A stretch of 64,000 nt of DNA, from the NCBI RefSeq assembly GCF_965227735.1, contig NZ_OZ245776.1:5642001-5706000 (forward strand), written 5' to 3'. The notes under the pieces were generated by a model. It was not told where the DNA came from and ran no database searches. It saw only the letters and a program-made list of their open reading frames with translations. A program made the position numbers and the translations under genes. The stretch comes from Larkinella sp965227735 (GTDB lineage: Bacteria; Bacteroidota; Bacteroidia; Cytophagales; Spirosomataceae). Of this stretch, positions 1 to 8,821 are shown in pieces. Position 1 is the stretch's first letter, and each line of letters starts with the position of its first letter.

Positions 1-1
1 A

Positions 2-970
2 AAAAAATACCATGCCTACCGCGACTCGCTGGACCATCTGAGCAACGGGTTGAAGAATGTTGACATCGACCAGGTGCTTCGGGAGCACGACCAGAAATAC
101 CGGCTTTCGTTGCTGGAGAAAAACAGTGAATTGCAGAACACGTATGTGATCGGGTTGTCGGTTTTTCTGGGAATGGCCCTGTGTCTGGCGTTCGTCATCT
201 GGCTTTCCTATCACCGCTCCCGCGCCAACGTGAAGAACCTGACGGAACTCAACAGCCAGATGCAGCAGGCGCTTTCGGCTCTGGAGAACAGCCAGCGGGA
301 AAATGCCCGGCTGATGAAAATTGTGGCCCACGACCTGCGCAACCCGATCGGAGCCATGTCGTCGATGGCCGAACTGATGCTGGACGATGACAACCGGGCC
401 GAAGAGGACCGGGGTTTTCTAAAGCTGATCAAAGACTCTGGCACCAACTCCCTGGAACTGGTCAACAACCTGCTGCACATGAGCGGCACGTCGGAAAAAC
501 ATTTCGCAAAAGAAGAGGTGAACCTGGCCGATCTGGTGCAACATTGTGCCGATATGCTGGCCCTGCGGGCTGCCGACAAGCAGCAGTACATCCGGTTGAA
601 TCTCCAGCCCGCCGTGCTTTGGCTCAACTATGAAAAGATGTGGCGGGTGGTTAGCAACCTGATTTCCAACGCGATCAAATTCAGTCCAGAAGGGTCGGTT
701 ATTGAAATAGCGATTGAAAAAACACGGGAATCCGTTCAACTTATCGTCAAGGACGAGGGGATTGGCATACCGCCGGAGGTGGGGAGCAAAATTTTCGATG
801 TCTTCACCGAATCGAAACGGAAGGGAACGTCCGGCGAAGAGTCGTTCGGGCTGGGCCTTTCCATCACCAAGCAGATTGTGGAAGCCCACGCGGGAAAAAT
901 CTCGTTCGAAAGCGTTCCGAATCAAGGTACTACGTTTAAAATTGTGCTTCCTGAGGCTGGTGTTGAATAG
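2..970 (+). CDS. Sensor histidine kinase, N-terminus cut off by window edge
   Basis: The reading frame is open to the left edge, so the N-terminal sensor part is missing. What remains is a coiled linker, one membrane segment (about 22 hydrophobic residues encoded near 145-210), a second coiled coil, and a complete HisKA-HATPase core. The phospho-acceptor histidine sits in AHDLRNP. The ATP-binding N box is NLISNAIKFS, the G1 box is DEGIGIP and the G2 box is GLGLSITKQIV. Proteins of this shape in Bacteroidota often have periplasmic TPR repeats upstream; that is inference here, although the first visible residues are helical. No response regulator lies next to it inside the window; a partner may be upstream of position 1. 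Confidence 0.9.
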   Translation, partial: KKYHAYRDSLDHLSNGLKNVDIDQVLREHDQKYRLSLLEKNSELQNTYVIGLSVFLGMALCLAFVIWLSYHRSRANVKNLTELNSQMQQALSALENSQRENARLMKIVAHDLRNPIGAMSSMAELMLDDDNRAEEDRGFLKLIKDSGTNSLELVNNLLHMSGTSEKHFAKEEVNLADLVQHCADMLALRAADKQQYIRLNLQPAVLWLNYEKMWRVVSNLISNAIKFSPEGSVIEIAIEKTRESVQLIVKDEGIGIPPEVGSKIFDVFTESKRKGTSGEESFGLGLSITKQIVEAHAGKISFESVPNQGTTFKIVLPEAGVE

Positions 971-992
971 GGGTTTTCGAAGAAACCCCTAC

Positions 993-2021
993 TCAAATCC
1001 GCTCAATCAACTCCGCTACTTTCCGCACCGGCTTGCCCGTGATGTGGTCGATAATCGCCTTGGCGTGGTCGCGGCCGTTTTCGATGAACACTTTTTCGGT
1101 GTAAATCCCGGCCATCACCGTGCCGCAGACGTACAGACCCGGTACGTTGGTTTCGAAGGTTTCCTTGTCGTAGGTCGGCACCTGGGTTTCGGGGTTCAGC
1201 GCAACGCCACACTCTTTCAGCAGGTCGGCATCAGGAATGTAGCCGGTCAGCATGAGCACAAAATCGGCGGGCAGTTCGCTTTCTTCACCGGTTTCCAACT
1301 GAGTCAGACACACTTTTCCGGGTTCGATGCGGTTTACGGAGGTGCTAAAGCGGGTGTGAATTTTTCCTTCCTTGACCCGGTTTTTAACATCAGGCACCAG
1401 CCAGTATTTAACGGTTTTCCGGAAATCATCGGCCCGGTGAACAATCGTCACGTGGGCATCGGCCCGGTACAGTTCCAGAGCCGCTTCCACTGCCGAGTTC
1501 GACGCGCCGATGATAACGACGTTGGTGTAGGAATACTGAAACGGTTCGTCGTAATAATGGCTGACATGCGGCAAATCCTCCCCCGGAATCGCCAGCGTGC
1601 GGGGTTTGTCGAAATAACCCGTCGCCAGAATGATTTTGTGCGCCTGATAGGTGCGGTCGTTGGTCGTGAAAACCGTAAACAGGTCTACCGATTCCTTGTC
1701 TTCTTCCTGGGGTGGTTGATACCGGGTGATGTGCTTGACTTCCGTGAACAGCTTGAAATTCAGCTTAAAATAACCGGCTACTTTCCGGTAATACTGCAAG
1801 GCTTCGGTGCGGTTGGCTTTCACGCCCGCAATCGGAAACGGAATGCCGCCGATCTCGATGTTTTCGGCCGTCGAGAAAAACCGCATCATTTTCGGATACC
1901 GGCGGATGGATTCAGTCAGGCTGCCTTTTTCCAGAATCAGATGGCTCAGTCCGGCTTTGGAAGCTTCGATAGCGGCCGCCAGACCGCAAGGCCCTCCGCC
2001 AATGATAATCACGTCGTACAT
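993..2021 (-). CDS. ypdA: YpdA-family FAD/NAD(P)H disulfide reductase
   Basis: A 342-residue flavoprotein of the thioredoxin-reductase-like YpdA family, whose studied members recycle oxidised bacillithiol. The FAD Rossmann motif GGGPCGLAAA is at the N-terminus, and a second dinucleotide motif (IIGASNSAVEAALEL) for NAD(P)H is mid-protein. The C-terminal motif LYVCGTVMAG is the usual FAD-binding end. The redox CxxC pair of true thioredoxin reductase is absent, which fits YpdA. ATG at 2021 is chosen over an upstream TTG at 2042 because homologues begin a few residues before GGGP. It is divergent from the KefF-like gene across 261 bp and its end faces the kinase gene, 22 bp away. The substrate here is inferred; other low-molecular-weight disulfides are possible. 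Confidence 0.85.
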   Translation of the reverse strand: MYDVIIIGGGPCGLAAAIEASKAGLSHLILEKGSLTESIRRYPKMMRFFSTAENIEIGGIPFPIAGVKANRTEALQYYRKVAGYFKLNFKLFTEVKHITRYQPPQEEDKESVDLFTVFTTNDRTYQAHKIILATGYFDKPRTLAIPGEDLPHVSHYYDEPFQYSYTNVVIIGASNSAVEAALELYRADAHVTIVHRADDFRKTVKYWLVPDVKNRVKEGKIHTRFSTSVNRIEPGKVCLTQLETGEESELPADFVLMLTGYIPDADLLKECGVALNPETQVPTYDKETFETNVPGLYVCGTVMAGIYTEKVFIENGRDHAKAIIDHITGKPVRKVAELIERI

Positions 2022-2188
2022 ATAGCGTTGCCCGTTGAGCAAGTTGGATCAGATGGACAAATAAAGAATACCAAAATTAGCCAAAGAAGTTCTGATTCGC
2101 CGGATAATTTCCCCGAAATCGCCGGGATTCCGTTGGTTGAAGCGGTCTGTGGGAAGTTGCCCGCGCTCCCCATCGGTTTTTATTTCTT

Positions 2189-2196
2189 TAGATTTG
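2189..2196 (+). promoter_or_regulatory. Possible -7 promoter element of the KefF/KefC-like operon
   Basis: TAGATTTG matches the Bacteroidota -7 consensus TAnnTTTG and lies 87 bp before the KefF-like ATG. No well-spaced -33 TTG was found, so this is tentative. Confidence 0.3.
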
Positions 2197-2282
2197 GCTT
2201 AAATTTGAGTAGACAGCCCTTTTGTGCCGGACTGGTAAACCGGTCGCGCGGGTGGTCTGAGTCCATCTTTTTTCCGAATCGC

Positions 2283-2873
2283 ATGTCGTCCGTATTGATC
2301 CTTTTTGCGCATCCCGCTTTAGAAAAATCCCGCACCAACCGGCTGTTGCTGGAAGCCTGCCACTCGGTGGAGGGCGTCACTGTCAACGACCTCTACGAAG
2401 AATACCCGGATTTTGACATCGACGTGGACCGGGAGCAGCAGTTGCTACTGGATCATGATTACATCCTCCTGCATCATCCGTTTTACTGGTACAGTTCCCC
2501 CGCTATCGTGAAACAATGGGAAGACCTGGTGCTCGAACACGGCTGGGCGTATGGGCGGGAAGGCAGGGCGCTGGTGGGCAAAAAAATACTGAACGTGCTA
2601 ACCACCGGCGGGCGCCACGAAGCCTACGAAGAAGGCGGCTATAACCGCTTCACCATGCAGCAATTTCTGGCTCCCTTCGATCAAACGGCGTATTTGTGCA
2701 AGATGATTTACCTGCCGCCCTTCGTCGTCCACGGCACCCACCGGCTTTCCGAACCCGAAATGCGCCGGTATGCGAGTCAGTATAAAAGTCTGCTGACGAT
2801 GCTGACGACTGACCAAATTAACCTCGAAGACGCCAAAACGCGTCGGTATTTGAATGAATTACTCGTCGATTAA
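2283..2873 (+). CDS. KefF-like NAD(P)H oxidoreductase (flavodoxin fold)
   Basis: A 196-residue flavodoxin-fold quinone reductase resembling KefF/MdaB, the cytoplasmic ancillary subunits that activate KefC-type potassium efflux. The N-terminus ILFAHPALEKSRTN is the FMN-phosphate loop typical of the family (HP..S.tN). LLHHPFYWYSSPAIVKQWED corresponds to the conserved FP.yW...PA..K.W.D segment, and TTGG follows near residue 103. ATG 2283 is chosen because this motif starts just after it; the open frame runs far upstream but that part only mirrors the YpdA gene on the other strand. The next gene, a KefC-like antiporter, starts 6 bp downstream, so the two should be co-transcribed and act together. 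Confidence 0.85.
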   Translation: MSSVLILFAHPALEKSRTNRLLLEACHSVEGVTVNDLYEEYPDFDIDVDREQQLLLDHDYILLHHPFYWYSSPAIVKQWEDLVLEHGWAYGREGRALVGKKILNVLTTGGRHEAYEEGGYNRFTMQQFLAPFDQTAYLCKMIYLPPFVVHGTHRLSEPEMRRYASQYKSLLTMLTTDQINLEDAKTRRYLNELLVD

Positions 2874-2879
2874 AACCTT

Positions 2880-4766
2880 ATGAATCAATCCGTACTTATT
2901 CAGGCCATTGTTTACCTGGCTTCGGGTGTGTTTTTTGTTCCGATTGCCAAACGGCTTGGCCTGGGCTCGGTGCTGGGCTACCTGATCGCCGGGGTCATGA
3001 TCGGCCCCGCCGTGCTGGGGCTGGTGGGCGAAGAGGGCCATGACATCATGCACTTCGCCGAGTTCGGCGTCATCATCATGCTGTTTCTGGTGGGACTGGA
3101 ACTCGAACCCGAGCGGCTGTGGAAACTGCGCATGCCGGTGTTGGGTCTGGGCGGTTTGCAGGTGCTGCTGACGGCCCTGCTGACGAGCGGACTGGCGCTG
3201 ACGACCGGTTTGCCGTGGCAGCCGTCGCTGGCGCTGGGCATGATTCTGGCGATGTCGTCCACCGCCATCGTGCTGCAAACGCTGAACGAAAAAGGGTTGA
3301 TGCAAACGGCCGCCGGGCAAAACACGTTTGCGGTTTTGCTGTTTCAGGACATCGCCGTCATTCCCATTCTGGCCATCATGCCGCTGCTGGCCACCTATCC
3401 ACTCCCGGTTAGTGCCAATGAGCACGAACACGTTGCGTTCATCGACGGTCTGCCGGGCTGGTTGCGACCCATTGTGGTCGTGAGCGCGGTGCTGGGGCTG
3501 GTGCTGATGGGCCGCTACGTCATGCAGCCGGTTTTTCGCATCATCGCCCGAACCGGTATGCGGGAAGTTTTCATTGCTACGGCCTTGCTGATGGTGGCGG
3601 GCATTTCGGTTTTGATGGAAATGGTGGGACTCAGCCCGGCCCTGGGCGCTTTCGTCGCGGGGGTGGTGTTGGCCAACAGTGAGTATAAACACGAACTGGA
3701 AAGTGACATTGACCCGTTCAAAGGACTGTTGCTGGGATTGTTTTTCATCTCCGTTGGGGCCGCCATCAATTTTGAACTGATTGCCGAAAATCCGCTGCTG
3801 GTGGTCGGCATCGTGTTGGCGGTGATGGTTGCCAAAGCGCTGGTTCTGGCGGTGTTAGGGAAGATCTTTCGATTAAAAACCGATCAGAATCTGCTGTTTT
3901 CGCTGGGACTTTGCCAGGTGGGCGAGTTTGCCTTCGTGCTGTTTTCCTTCGCGTCGCAAAACGGTATTCTGGCGAAGGAGACGGTGGATCTGATGACGGC
4001 GGTGGTGGCCATCAGCATGGGGCTGACTCCGCTGGTTTTTCTGGCCAATGAAAAACTGTTGCTGCCGCGAATCGGTACGAAGGAAGTGGTTGAAAAAGAG
4101 CCCGATACGATTGACGAAAAGAACGCGGTGATCGTCGCGGGCTTCGGGCGGTACGGCAACATCGTCGGGCGGTTTTTGCGGGCCAACAACATCGGAACCA
4201 CGGTGCTGGATTTTGATTCAGATCGCGTCGATACGTTGCGGAAACTGGGCATGAAAGTCTACTACGGCGATGCGTCCCGCTATGACCTGCTGAAATCGGC
4301 CGGCGCGGAGGATGCCAAACTGATGATTATTGCCCTGGATTCGGCGGAAAAATCGCTGGAACTGGTCGAAACCGTCAAGAAACACTTTCCCCATTTGAAA
4401 GTTCTGGTGCGGGCCAGCGACCGGGAAGATACCTACGATCTGATGGATGCGGGGTTGACGCACATCTACCGCGAAACCGTCGACAGTTCGCTCCGGATGG
4501 GCGTCGATGCCATGACCTTACTCGGGTTTCGGGCCTACCAGTCGCAGCGGGCGGCCCGGTTATTCCTGAAACACGATGAAAAAGCCCTGGCGGGGCTGGC
4601 TGCTGTCCGGCACGACCGGAAGCAGTATTTCAGCAGTGCCAGACAGCGTATTCGCGAACTGGAAGACCTGCTCAGTTCCGACGAAAAAGACCGCTGGCTG
4701 AAAGATGTCGAAGACGGCTGGGATCCGGAATCGCTGCGGAACGAGTTCAAACAGCAGAATCTTTAA
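2880..4766 (+). CDS. KefB/KefC-like potassium:proton antiporter (CPA2) with RCK domain
   Basis: A 628-residue inner-membrane cation:proton antiporter. Residues 1-395 carry about 12 hydrophobic helices, including the family signature MLFLVGLELEP and the gene's GLSPALGAFVAGVVLANSEY segment. After a linker, a Rossmann nucleotide-binding RCK-N domain begins near residue 415 (VAGFGRYGNIVGRFL) with the GDASRYDLLKSAGAEDA stretch that binds NAD(H) or glutathione in KefC. The protein ends in a charged tail of about 100 residues. The KefF-like ancillary gene directly upstream supports gated K+ efflux during electrophile stress. Substrate specificity is inferred from the family. Confidence 0.88.
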   Translation: MNQSVLIQAIVYLASGVFFVPIAKRLGLGSVLGYLIAGVMIGPAVLGLVGEEGHDIMHFAEFGVIIMLFLVGLELEPERLWKLRMPVLGLGGLQVLLTALLTSGLALTTGLPWQPSLALGMILAMSSTAIVLQTLNEKGLMQTAAGQNTFAVLLFQDIAVIPILAIMPLLATYPLPVSANEHEHVAFIDGLPGWLRPIVVVSAVLGLVLMGRYVMQPVFRIIARTGMREVFIATALLMVAGISVLMEMVGLSPALGAFVAGVVLANSEYKHELESDIDPFKGLLLGLFFISVGAAINFELIAENPLLVVGIVLAVMVAKALVLAVLGKIFRLKTDQNLLFSLGLCQVGEFAFVLFSFASQNGILAKETVDLMTAVVAISMGLTPLVFLANEKLLLPRIGTKEVVEKEPDTIDEKNAVIVAGFGRYGNIVGRFLRANNIGTTVLDFDSDRVDTLRKLGMKVYYGDASRYDLLKSAGAEDAKLMIIALDSAEKSLELVETVKKHFPHLKVLVRASDREDTYDLMDAGLTHIYRETVDSSLRMGVDAMTLLGFRAYQSQRAARLFLKHDEKALAGLAAVRHDRKQYFSSARQRIRELEDLLSSDEKDRWLKDVEDGWDPESLRNEFKQQNL

Positions 4767-4779
4767 AGCTTGAATTAAT

Positions 4780-4842
4780 CCCGATTAGCAGCCGAAACGC
4801 CAGACTGCGGTTTTCAGTCTGGCGTTTCGGCTGCTAATCGGG
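4780..4842. terminator. Bidirectional terminator, perfect 28-bp inverted repeat
   Basis: Arms 4780-4807 and 4815-4842 are perfect complements around a 7-nt loop. The hairpin sits between the convergent ends of the antiporter gene and the DoxX gene. The stem is unusually long and there is only a short T/A run on each side, so it may double as a mobile palindrome. Confidence 0.75.
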
Positions 4843-4853
4843 TTAAAAGCTCC

Positions 4854-5228
4854 TCAAATCCCTTCCCGGCTGGTGATTGGGAAAAAGACGGTTTTGTCGC
4901 GCAGGAAAGCCGCTATCCAGACCAGCACCATCACCATAACCGCCCCGGCGAGCGGCCCACCGTGGGAGAGTTCCGTGGCCATAGCCCCGGCAAAATAACA
5001 GCACAGCAGCACGAAGCCCAGCTTCATGGTTTTGGGATAGAGGAACAGGCCGGCAAAAGCAATCTCCATGATGCCCAGCACCGGGATGTAGGGGCCTACG
5101 CCCGCGTTGGTCATGGCTTTTACGATTTCGGTGCCCCCCATCAGTTTCATAACACCGCTGAGAATGACCATGCCACTGGCGATAACCGTAAACAGGATGG
5201 TGATAATTCGTTTCGTTTTTGCATTCAT
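4854..5228 (-). CDS. DoxX-family small membrane protein
   Basis: A 124-residue inner-membrane protein of the DoxX/DoxD-like group. It has a short basic N-terminus (MNAKTKR) and four hydrophobic helices, with the motif SGVMKLMGG in the first helix-loop as in DoxX proteins. The family has no single agreed function; members act in redox or quinone-linked membrane complexes. ATG 5228 is preferred over codons up to 5318 because AAAGGAAG, a good ribosome binding site, lies just before it and because the upstream part carries no family features. A 38-bp perfect palindrome lies about 100 bp upstream and may control it. Confidence 0.8.
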   Translation of the reverse strand: MNAKTKRIITILFTVIASGMVILSGVMKLMGGTEIVKAMTNAGVGPYIPVLGIMEIAFAGLFLYPKTMKLGFVLLCCYFAGAMATELSHGGPLAGAVMVMVLVWIAAFLRDKTVFFPITSREGI

Positions 5229-5325
5229 GATCTTCCTTTGGTTAAATGCGATCGGCTTCCGAACGGGCCGAAAAGCGTCGTTTGTTCGGCTGTAAAAGTA
5301 CGGCGGATCACTATGCAAAAGATAG

Positions 5326-5363
5326 CACTATCCCAAAGGATACCGGTATCCTTTGGGATAGTG
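5326..5363. promoter_or_regulatory. Gapless 38-bp perfect palindrome upstream of DoxX gene
   Basis: Every base from 5326 to 5344 pairs with 5345 to 5363 with no loop; the half site reads CACTATCCCAAAGGATACC. It lies between the divergent DoxX and priA genes, 98 bp from the DoxX start and 105 bp from the priA start. Each arm contains a smaller imperfect palindrome (TATCC..GGATA), so it looks like a double operator for a dimeric regulator. A cruciform-forming element is the alternative. Confidence 0.5.
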
Positions 5364-5467
5364 GATAAGCGGATGGAAAGGAATGATAACTGTCAAATGA
5401 TGGATGTTGAGTGTAAAAGTGCCGCGGCAATTGCTAACTTGCTATACGAAATAAAGCCGTACCCATT

Positions 5468-7972
5468 GTGCAACCGCTGCCCCAGACATTTGCTTTCGAC
5501 GAAGAGACTACCTATTTCGCTGACCTGATCATCCCCGTTCCGATTCCAAAACTCTTTACCTACCGCGTGCCGCGCGACCTGGTGGAACGACTGAAAGTGG
5601 GCGCGCGGGTGATTGTGCCGTTTGGCAAAAACCGGGTCTACACGGCGGTGGTAAAGAACATTCACCACCAGCCCCCGAATGCTTATCAGGCCAAATACAT
5701 CCTCGAATTGCTGGACGAATACCCGCTGATTACCAGCTATCAACTGGAGCTATTTGCCTGGATGGCTGAATATTACCTCTGCAACATCGGCGATGTGCTG
5801 AACGTGGCCCTGCCGTCGGGACTGAAGATTACGAGCCAGTCGAAAGTGCAGTATAACCCGGATTTTGACTACCCCGAACTGTTGACGGATGACGAAGTTC
5901 GCTTGCTGGACGAGCTCAAAAAGCATTCGTCGCTGTCGTATGAAGAACTGGGTCGGCTGGTGGGGGAGACCAACGTGCCGGGTACGATAAAACTTTTGGT
6001 GGGCAAACGGGCGGTGATCGTTTTCGACGAAGTGCGGGAAAAGTACGTGCCGAAGATGGTGCGGAAAGTCCGGCTGACGGAGAAATACGAAAACCGGGAC
6101 GTGATGCTGAATCTGATTAACGGACTGGAAAAGTCGCCGAAGCAGCAGGAAGTGGTCATGAAATACCTGAGCTACGTGCCGGTTTTGAACAATCCGACCC
6201 TCAACCGCAAAGGACTCGATAAAACCATTCTGAATCAGGACGATGAGGTGTCGCAGTCGTCGCTGCAAACGCTGATCAAAAACCACGTTTTCGAAACATT
6301 CGAAATCATCGTTCCGCGATTTGGCGACGAGGATATGCAAAATGTGGAGGTGAAACTGACTGACATTCAGCAGAAAGCCTGCGACGACGTCATCAGTCAG
6401 TTCAACGAAAAAGATATTGTTCTGCTGCACGGCATTACCGGAAGCGGCAAAACGGAAGTCTACATCAACCTCATTCAAAACGCGCTGGAGAGTGGTTCGC
6501 AGGTGTTGTATCTGCTGCCCGAAATTGCGCTGACCACCCAGATCGTGGTCCGGCTGAAGAAGGTTTTTGGCGATAAAATGGGGATTTACCACTCCAAATT
6601 CTCGGACAACGAACGGGTGGAAGTCTGGAAGGGCATTGTGGATGGGCAATACCAGTTTGTGGTGGGCGTTCGCTCGGCGGTTTTTCTGCCGTTCGATAAC
6701 CTCGGGCTGATCATCGTGGACGAAGAACACGAAACGTCCTACAAACAGCACGACCCGGCCCCGCGCTACCACGCCCGCGACGTGGCCATGATGATTGCCC
6801 ACTGGCAGAAAGCCAAGGTGCTGTTGGGTTCGGCCACGCCCTCCATCGAAAGTTACTACCACGCGCAGCAGGGCCGCTACGGTTTTGTTGAACTGCTGCA
6901 ACGCTACGGCGACGCCATGCTACCCGACATTGTGTTGGTGAATACGCGGCTGGAAAAGCAGCAGAAGAAGATGAAAAACGAGTTTTCGTCGGTCTTGCTC
7001 GACCAGTTGCGGCAAAATCTGGAGCGCAAGGAGCAGAGCATCCTGTTTCAAAACCGGCGCGGCTACTCGCCCTATCTGCAATGTGAAGACTGCGAATGGA
7101 CGGGCCGGTGTCCCAACTGCGACGTCAGCCTGACTTACCATATGCGTGATGCCGAAATGCGTTGCCACTATTGCGGACACAAAGATCCGGTGCCGAAAAG
7201 CTGCCCGGCCTGCGGTTCGTTCAAGGTGCGGACGATCGGGTTTGGGACCGAAAAGCTGGAAGATCAGCTCCAGATTGTGTTTCCAGAAGCCCGGATTCAG
7301 CGGATGGACTTGGACACGACGCGGGCCAAGAATGCCTATCAGCAGATTATTTCGGAGTTTGAGGGCGGCAACGTCGATATTCTGGTCGGAACGCAGATGA
7401 TCAGCAAGGGGCTGGATTTCGGCAATGTCAGCCTGGTCGGCATTTTCGACTCCGACCGGATGATTCACTACCCCGAATTCCGGGCCATCGAGCGGGCGTT
7501 TCAGATGATTACGCAGGTGAGTGGCCGCGCCGGACGCCGGGCCGACCGGCGGGGGAAAGTGCTGATTCAAACCAGCAATCCGCAGCAGGCGGTTTTGCTC
7601 AAAATTCTGGAAAACGATTACCGGGGACTGTTTGAAGAAGAAATTGTGGAGCGGGAAAACTACAACTATCCGCCTTTTTCGCGGCTCATCAAACTAACGG
7701 TCCGGCACGCCGAGCAGAGCGTCAGTCAGAACGCGGCCCAGCGGCTGGTGGCCCAACTGACCGAGAAGCTGGGCGAAGCGCGGGTGCTGGGGCCGGAAGT
7801 GCCGCTGGTCGAGCGAATTCGCAACCAGTATCTGTACACGATTCTGATCAAGCTCGAACGCACCATCAGTCCCAAAGCCGCCAAGGTGTTTATCCTGGAC
7901 AAAATCAATGAGCTGCTGAGTGACAAGGGGTTGAAAGCCGTGACAGTGGTAGCGGATGTGGATTGTTTGTAG
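5468..7972 (+). CDS. priA: Primosomal protein N' (replication restart helicase PriA)
   Basis: An 834-residue SF2 3'-5' helicase that reloads the replisome at stalled forks. The N-terminal 3'-DNA-binding domain is visible (FTYRVPRDL...VGARVIVPFG). Walker A is GITGSGKT near residues 323-330, the Walker B/DEAH-type box is DEEH near 417, and the zinc-binding loop has the expected CxxC pairs at about 538-580 (CEDC, CPNC, CHYC, CPAC). Motif VI reads QVSGRAGR. GTG 5468 is used as start: the frame is closed by TAA a few codons upstream and no ATG intervenes. No hairpin terminator is seen before the toxin-antitoxin genes 22 bp downstream. Confidence 0.95.
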   Translation: MQPLPQTFAFDEETTYFADLIIPVPIPKLFTYRVPRDLVERLKVGARVIVPFGKNRVYTAVVKNIHHQPPNAYQAKYILELLDEYPLITSYQLELFAWMAEYYLCNIGDVLNVALPSGLKITSQSKVQYNPDFDYPELLTDDEVRLLDELKKHSSLSYEELGRLVGETNVPGTIKLLVGKRAVIVFDEVREKYVPKMVRKVRLTEKYENRDVMLNLINGLEKSPKQQEVVMKYLSYVPVLNNPTLNRKGLDKTILNQDDEVSQSSLQTLIKNHVFETFEIIVPRFGDEDMQNVEVKLTDIQQKACDDVISQFNEKDIVLLHGITGSGKTEVYINLIQNALESGSQVLYLLPEIALTTQIVVRLKKVFGDKMGIYHSKFSDNERVEVWKGIVDGQYQFVVGVRSAVFLPFDNLGLIIVDEEHETSYKQHDPAPRYHARDVAMMIAHWQKAKVLLGSATPSIESYYHAQQGRYGFVELLQRYGDAMLPDIVLVNTRLEKQQKKMKNEFSSVLLDQLRQNLERKEQSILFQNRRGYSPYLQCEDCEWTGRCPNCDVSLTYHMRDAEMRCHYCGHKDPVPKSCPACGSFKVRTIGFGTEKLEDQLQIVFPEARIQRMDLDTTRAKNAYQQIISEFEGGNVDILVGTQMISKGLDFGNVSLVGIFDSDRMIHYPEFRAIERAFQMITQVSGRAGRRADRRGKVLIQTSNPQQAVLLKILENDYRGLFEEEIVERENYNYPPFSRLIKLTVRHAEQSVSQNAAQRLVAQLTEKLGEARVLGPEVPLVERIRNQYLYTILIKLERTISPKAAKVFILDKINELLSDKGLKAVTVVADVDCL

Positions 7973-7994
7973 TAACTTTATGTGAGCAAAAGCC

Positions 7995-8225
7995 ATGGAA
8001 ACAACATTAAACATATCATTGACCGTTAGTCAACTAGCTACATTACTACGGCAGCAACTGCCGAAAAAGGATCGCCAAAAGCTGATCTCACTCTTGCAGG
8101 ATGAGGAAGAGTTGACAAAAACCGAATTGAAAGCAGAAATTCGGCAGGCCGTTCAGGAGGTTAATTTAATTAAAAAGGGCAAGTTAAAAGCCCGGCCTAT
8201 CCAAGACTTGCTAGATGAGCTATAA
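7995..8225 (+). CDS. Antitoxin of a type II toxin-antitoxin pair
   Basis: A 76-residue, charged, mainly helical protein. Its position and its 11-bp overlap with a RelE/ParE-type toxin make it the antitoxin. No clear DNA-binding fold is recognised in the N-terminal 40 residues; the C-terminal half is rich in K, E and Q (LKAEIRQAVQEVNLIKKGK), as expected for a toxin-wrapping tail. Base composition is more AT-rich than priA, which suggests acquisition. Antitoxins of this size are too divergent to name by eye. Confidence 0.75.
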   Translation: METTLNISLTVSQLATLLRQQLPKKDRQKLISLLQDEEELTKTELKAEIRQAVQEVNLIKKGKLKARPIQDLLDEL

Positions 8226-8544
8226 CGTTAAAGCTATTCCTACTTTTGATAAACAAGCGAAGCGCTTAGCGAGAAAGTATCCATCTTTAAAGCAAGAATT
8301 AGCCAGTCTTGCGCTCAATTTATCGGACGAACCTGACCAGGGTACGGGTTTGGGCAACAGTTGTTATAAAATTAGATTGGCAATAAAAAGCAAAGGACGA
8401 GGTAAAAGCGGAGGAGCCCGGGTTATAACTTACGTCCATGTAACGGAAGAAGATATTTATCTGCTTTCGATTTATGATAAAAGTGAAAAAGAAAATCTGA
8501 ATGACGGAGAGCTGGACGAATTATTATCTGAAATAGAACCCTAA
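8215..8544 (+). CDS. RelE/ParE-superfamily toxin
   Basis: A 109-residue protein with the compact alpha-alpha-beta layout of RelE/ParE toxins: FDKQAKRLARKYPSL forms the first helices, NSCYKIRLAI and GARVITYVHV form the core strands, and YLLSIYDKSEKENL is the typical last strand-helix (the family's ..ly.l..Y.K...). Family members are ribosome-dependent mRNA interferases or gyrase inhibitors; which applies here cannot be told. The start codon lies inside the antitoxin gene (overlap 8215-8225), so translation is coupled. A basic central loop (KSKGRGKSGG) would suit nucleic-acid contact. Confidence 0.82.
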   Translation: MSYNVKAIPTFDKQAKRLARKYPSLKQELASLALNLSDEPDQGTGLGNSCYKIRLAIKSKGRGKSGGARVITYVHVTEEDIYLLSIYDKSEKENLNDGELDELLSEIEP

Positions 8545-8584
8545 AGTACATAGCAATATAGACCCCAAAGCCGCCTATTGTATT

Positions 8585-8821
8585 ATGAACTGGAGAAATT
8601 ATATACATTCTGACCCCTAAATACTGCTTGGCAAACCGGTCATTAAAAACACCCGCATTTCAGTGGAGTTACTGCTTGAACTTTACGGGAAAGGGTGGAC
8701 CGAAGAAATGATATTGGAAAGCTATCCAAGACTGACACGCGAAGATATTCGGGCGGTTTTTTTCTACCTGAACGAGTGTTTACGTCAGGAACTCTATTTT
8801 CCGTCTAAAGCCAGTGCCTGA
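8585..8821 (+). pseudogene. DUF433 antitoxin gene, broken by in-frame TAA at codon 12
   Basis: Reading from ATG 8585, the frame gives MNWRNYIHSDP, a TAA at 8618-8620, then continues without interruption as ILLGKPVIKNTRISVELLLE and on to PRLTREDIRAVFFYL, ending at TGA 8819-8821. That is a full-length DUF433 protein (about 78 codons), the antitoxin normally paired with DUF5615 PIN-like toxins. A single base change (for example AAA to TAA) explains the break. The downstream toxin gene starts in the TGATG overlap. The next in-frame ATG is far inside the domain, so no functional restart is obvious. Confidence 0.8.

Noticed and set aside
714..2282. Upstream part of a long plus-strand open frame (714-2873)
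   Set aside because: It mirrors the YpdA gene on the other strand. Protein-like sequence begins only at ATG 2283 (KefF-like).
5750..6901. 383-codon minus-strand open frame within priA
   Set aside because: Antisense shadow of PriA with phenylalanine/valine/histidine-rich low-complexity sequence.
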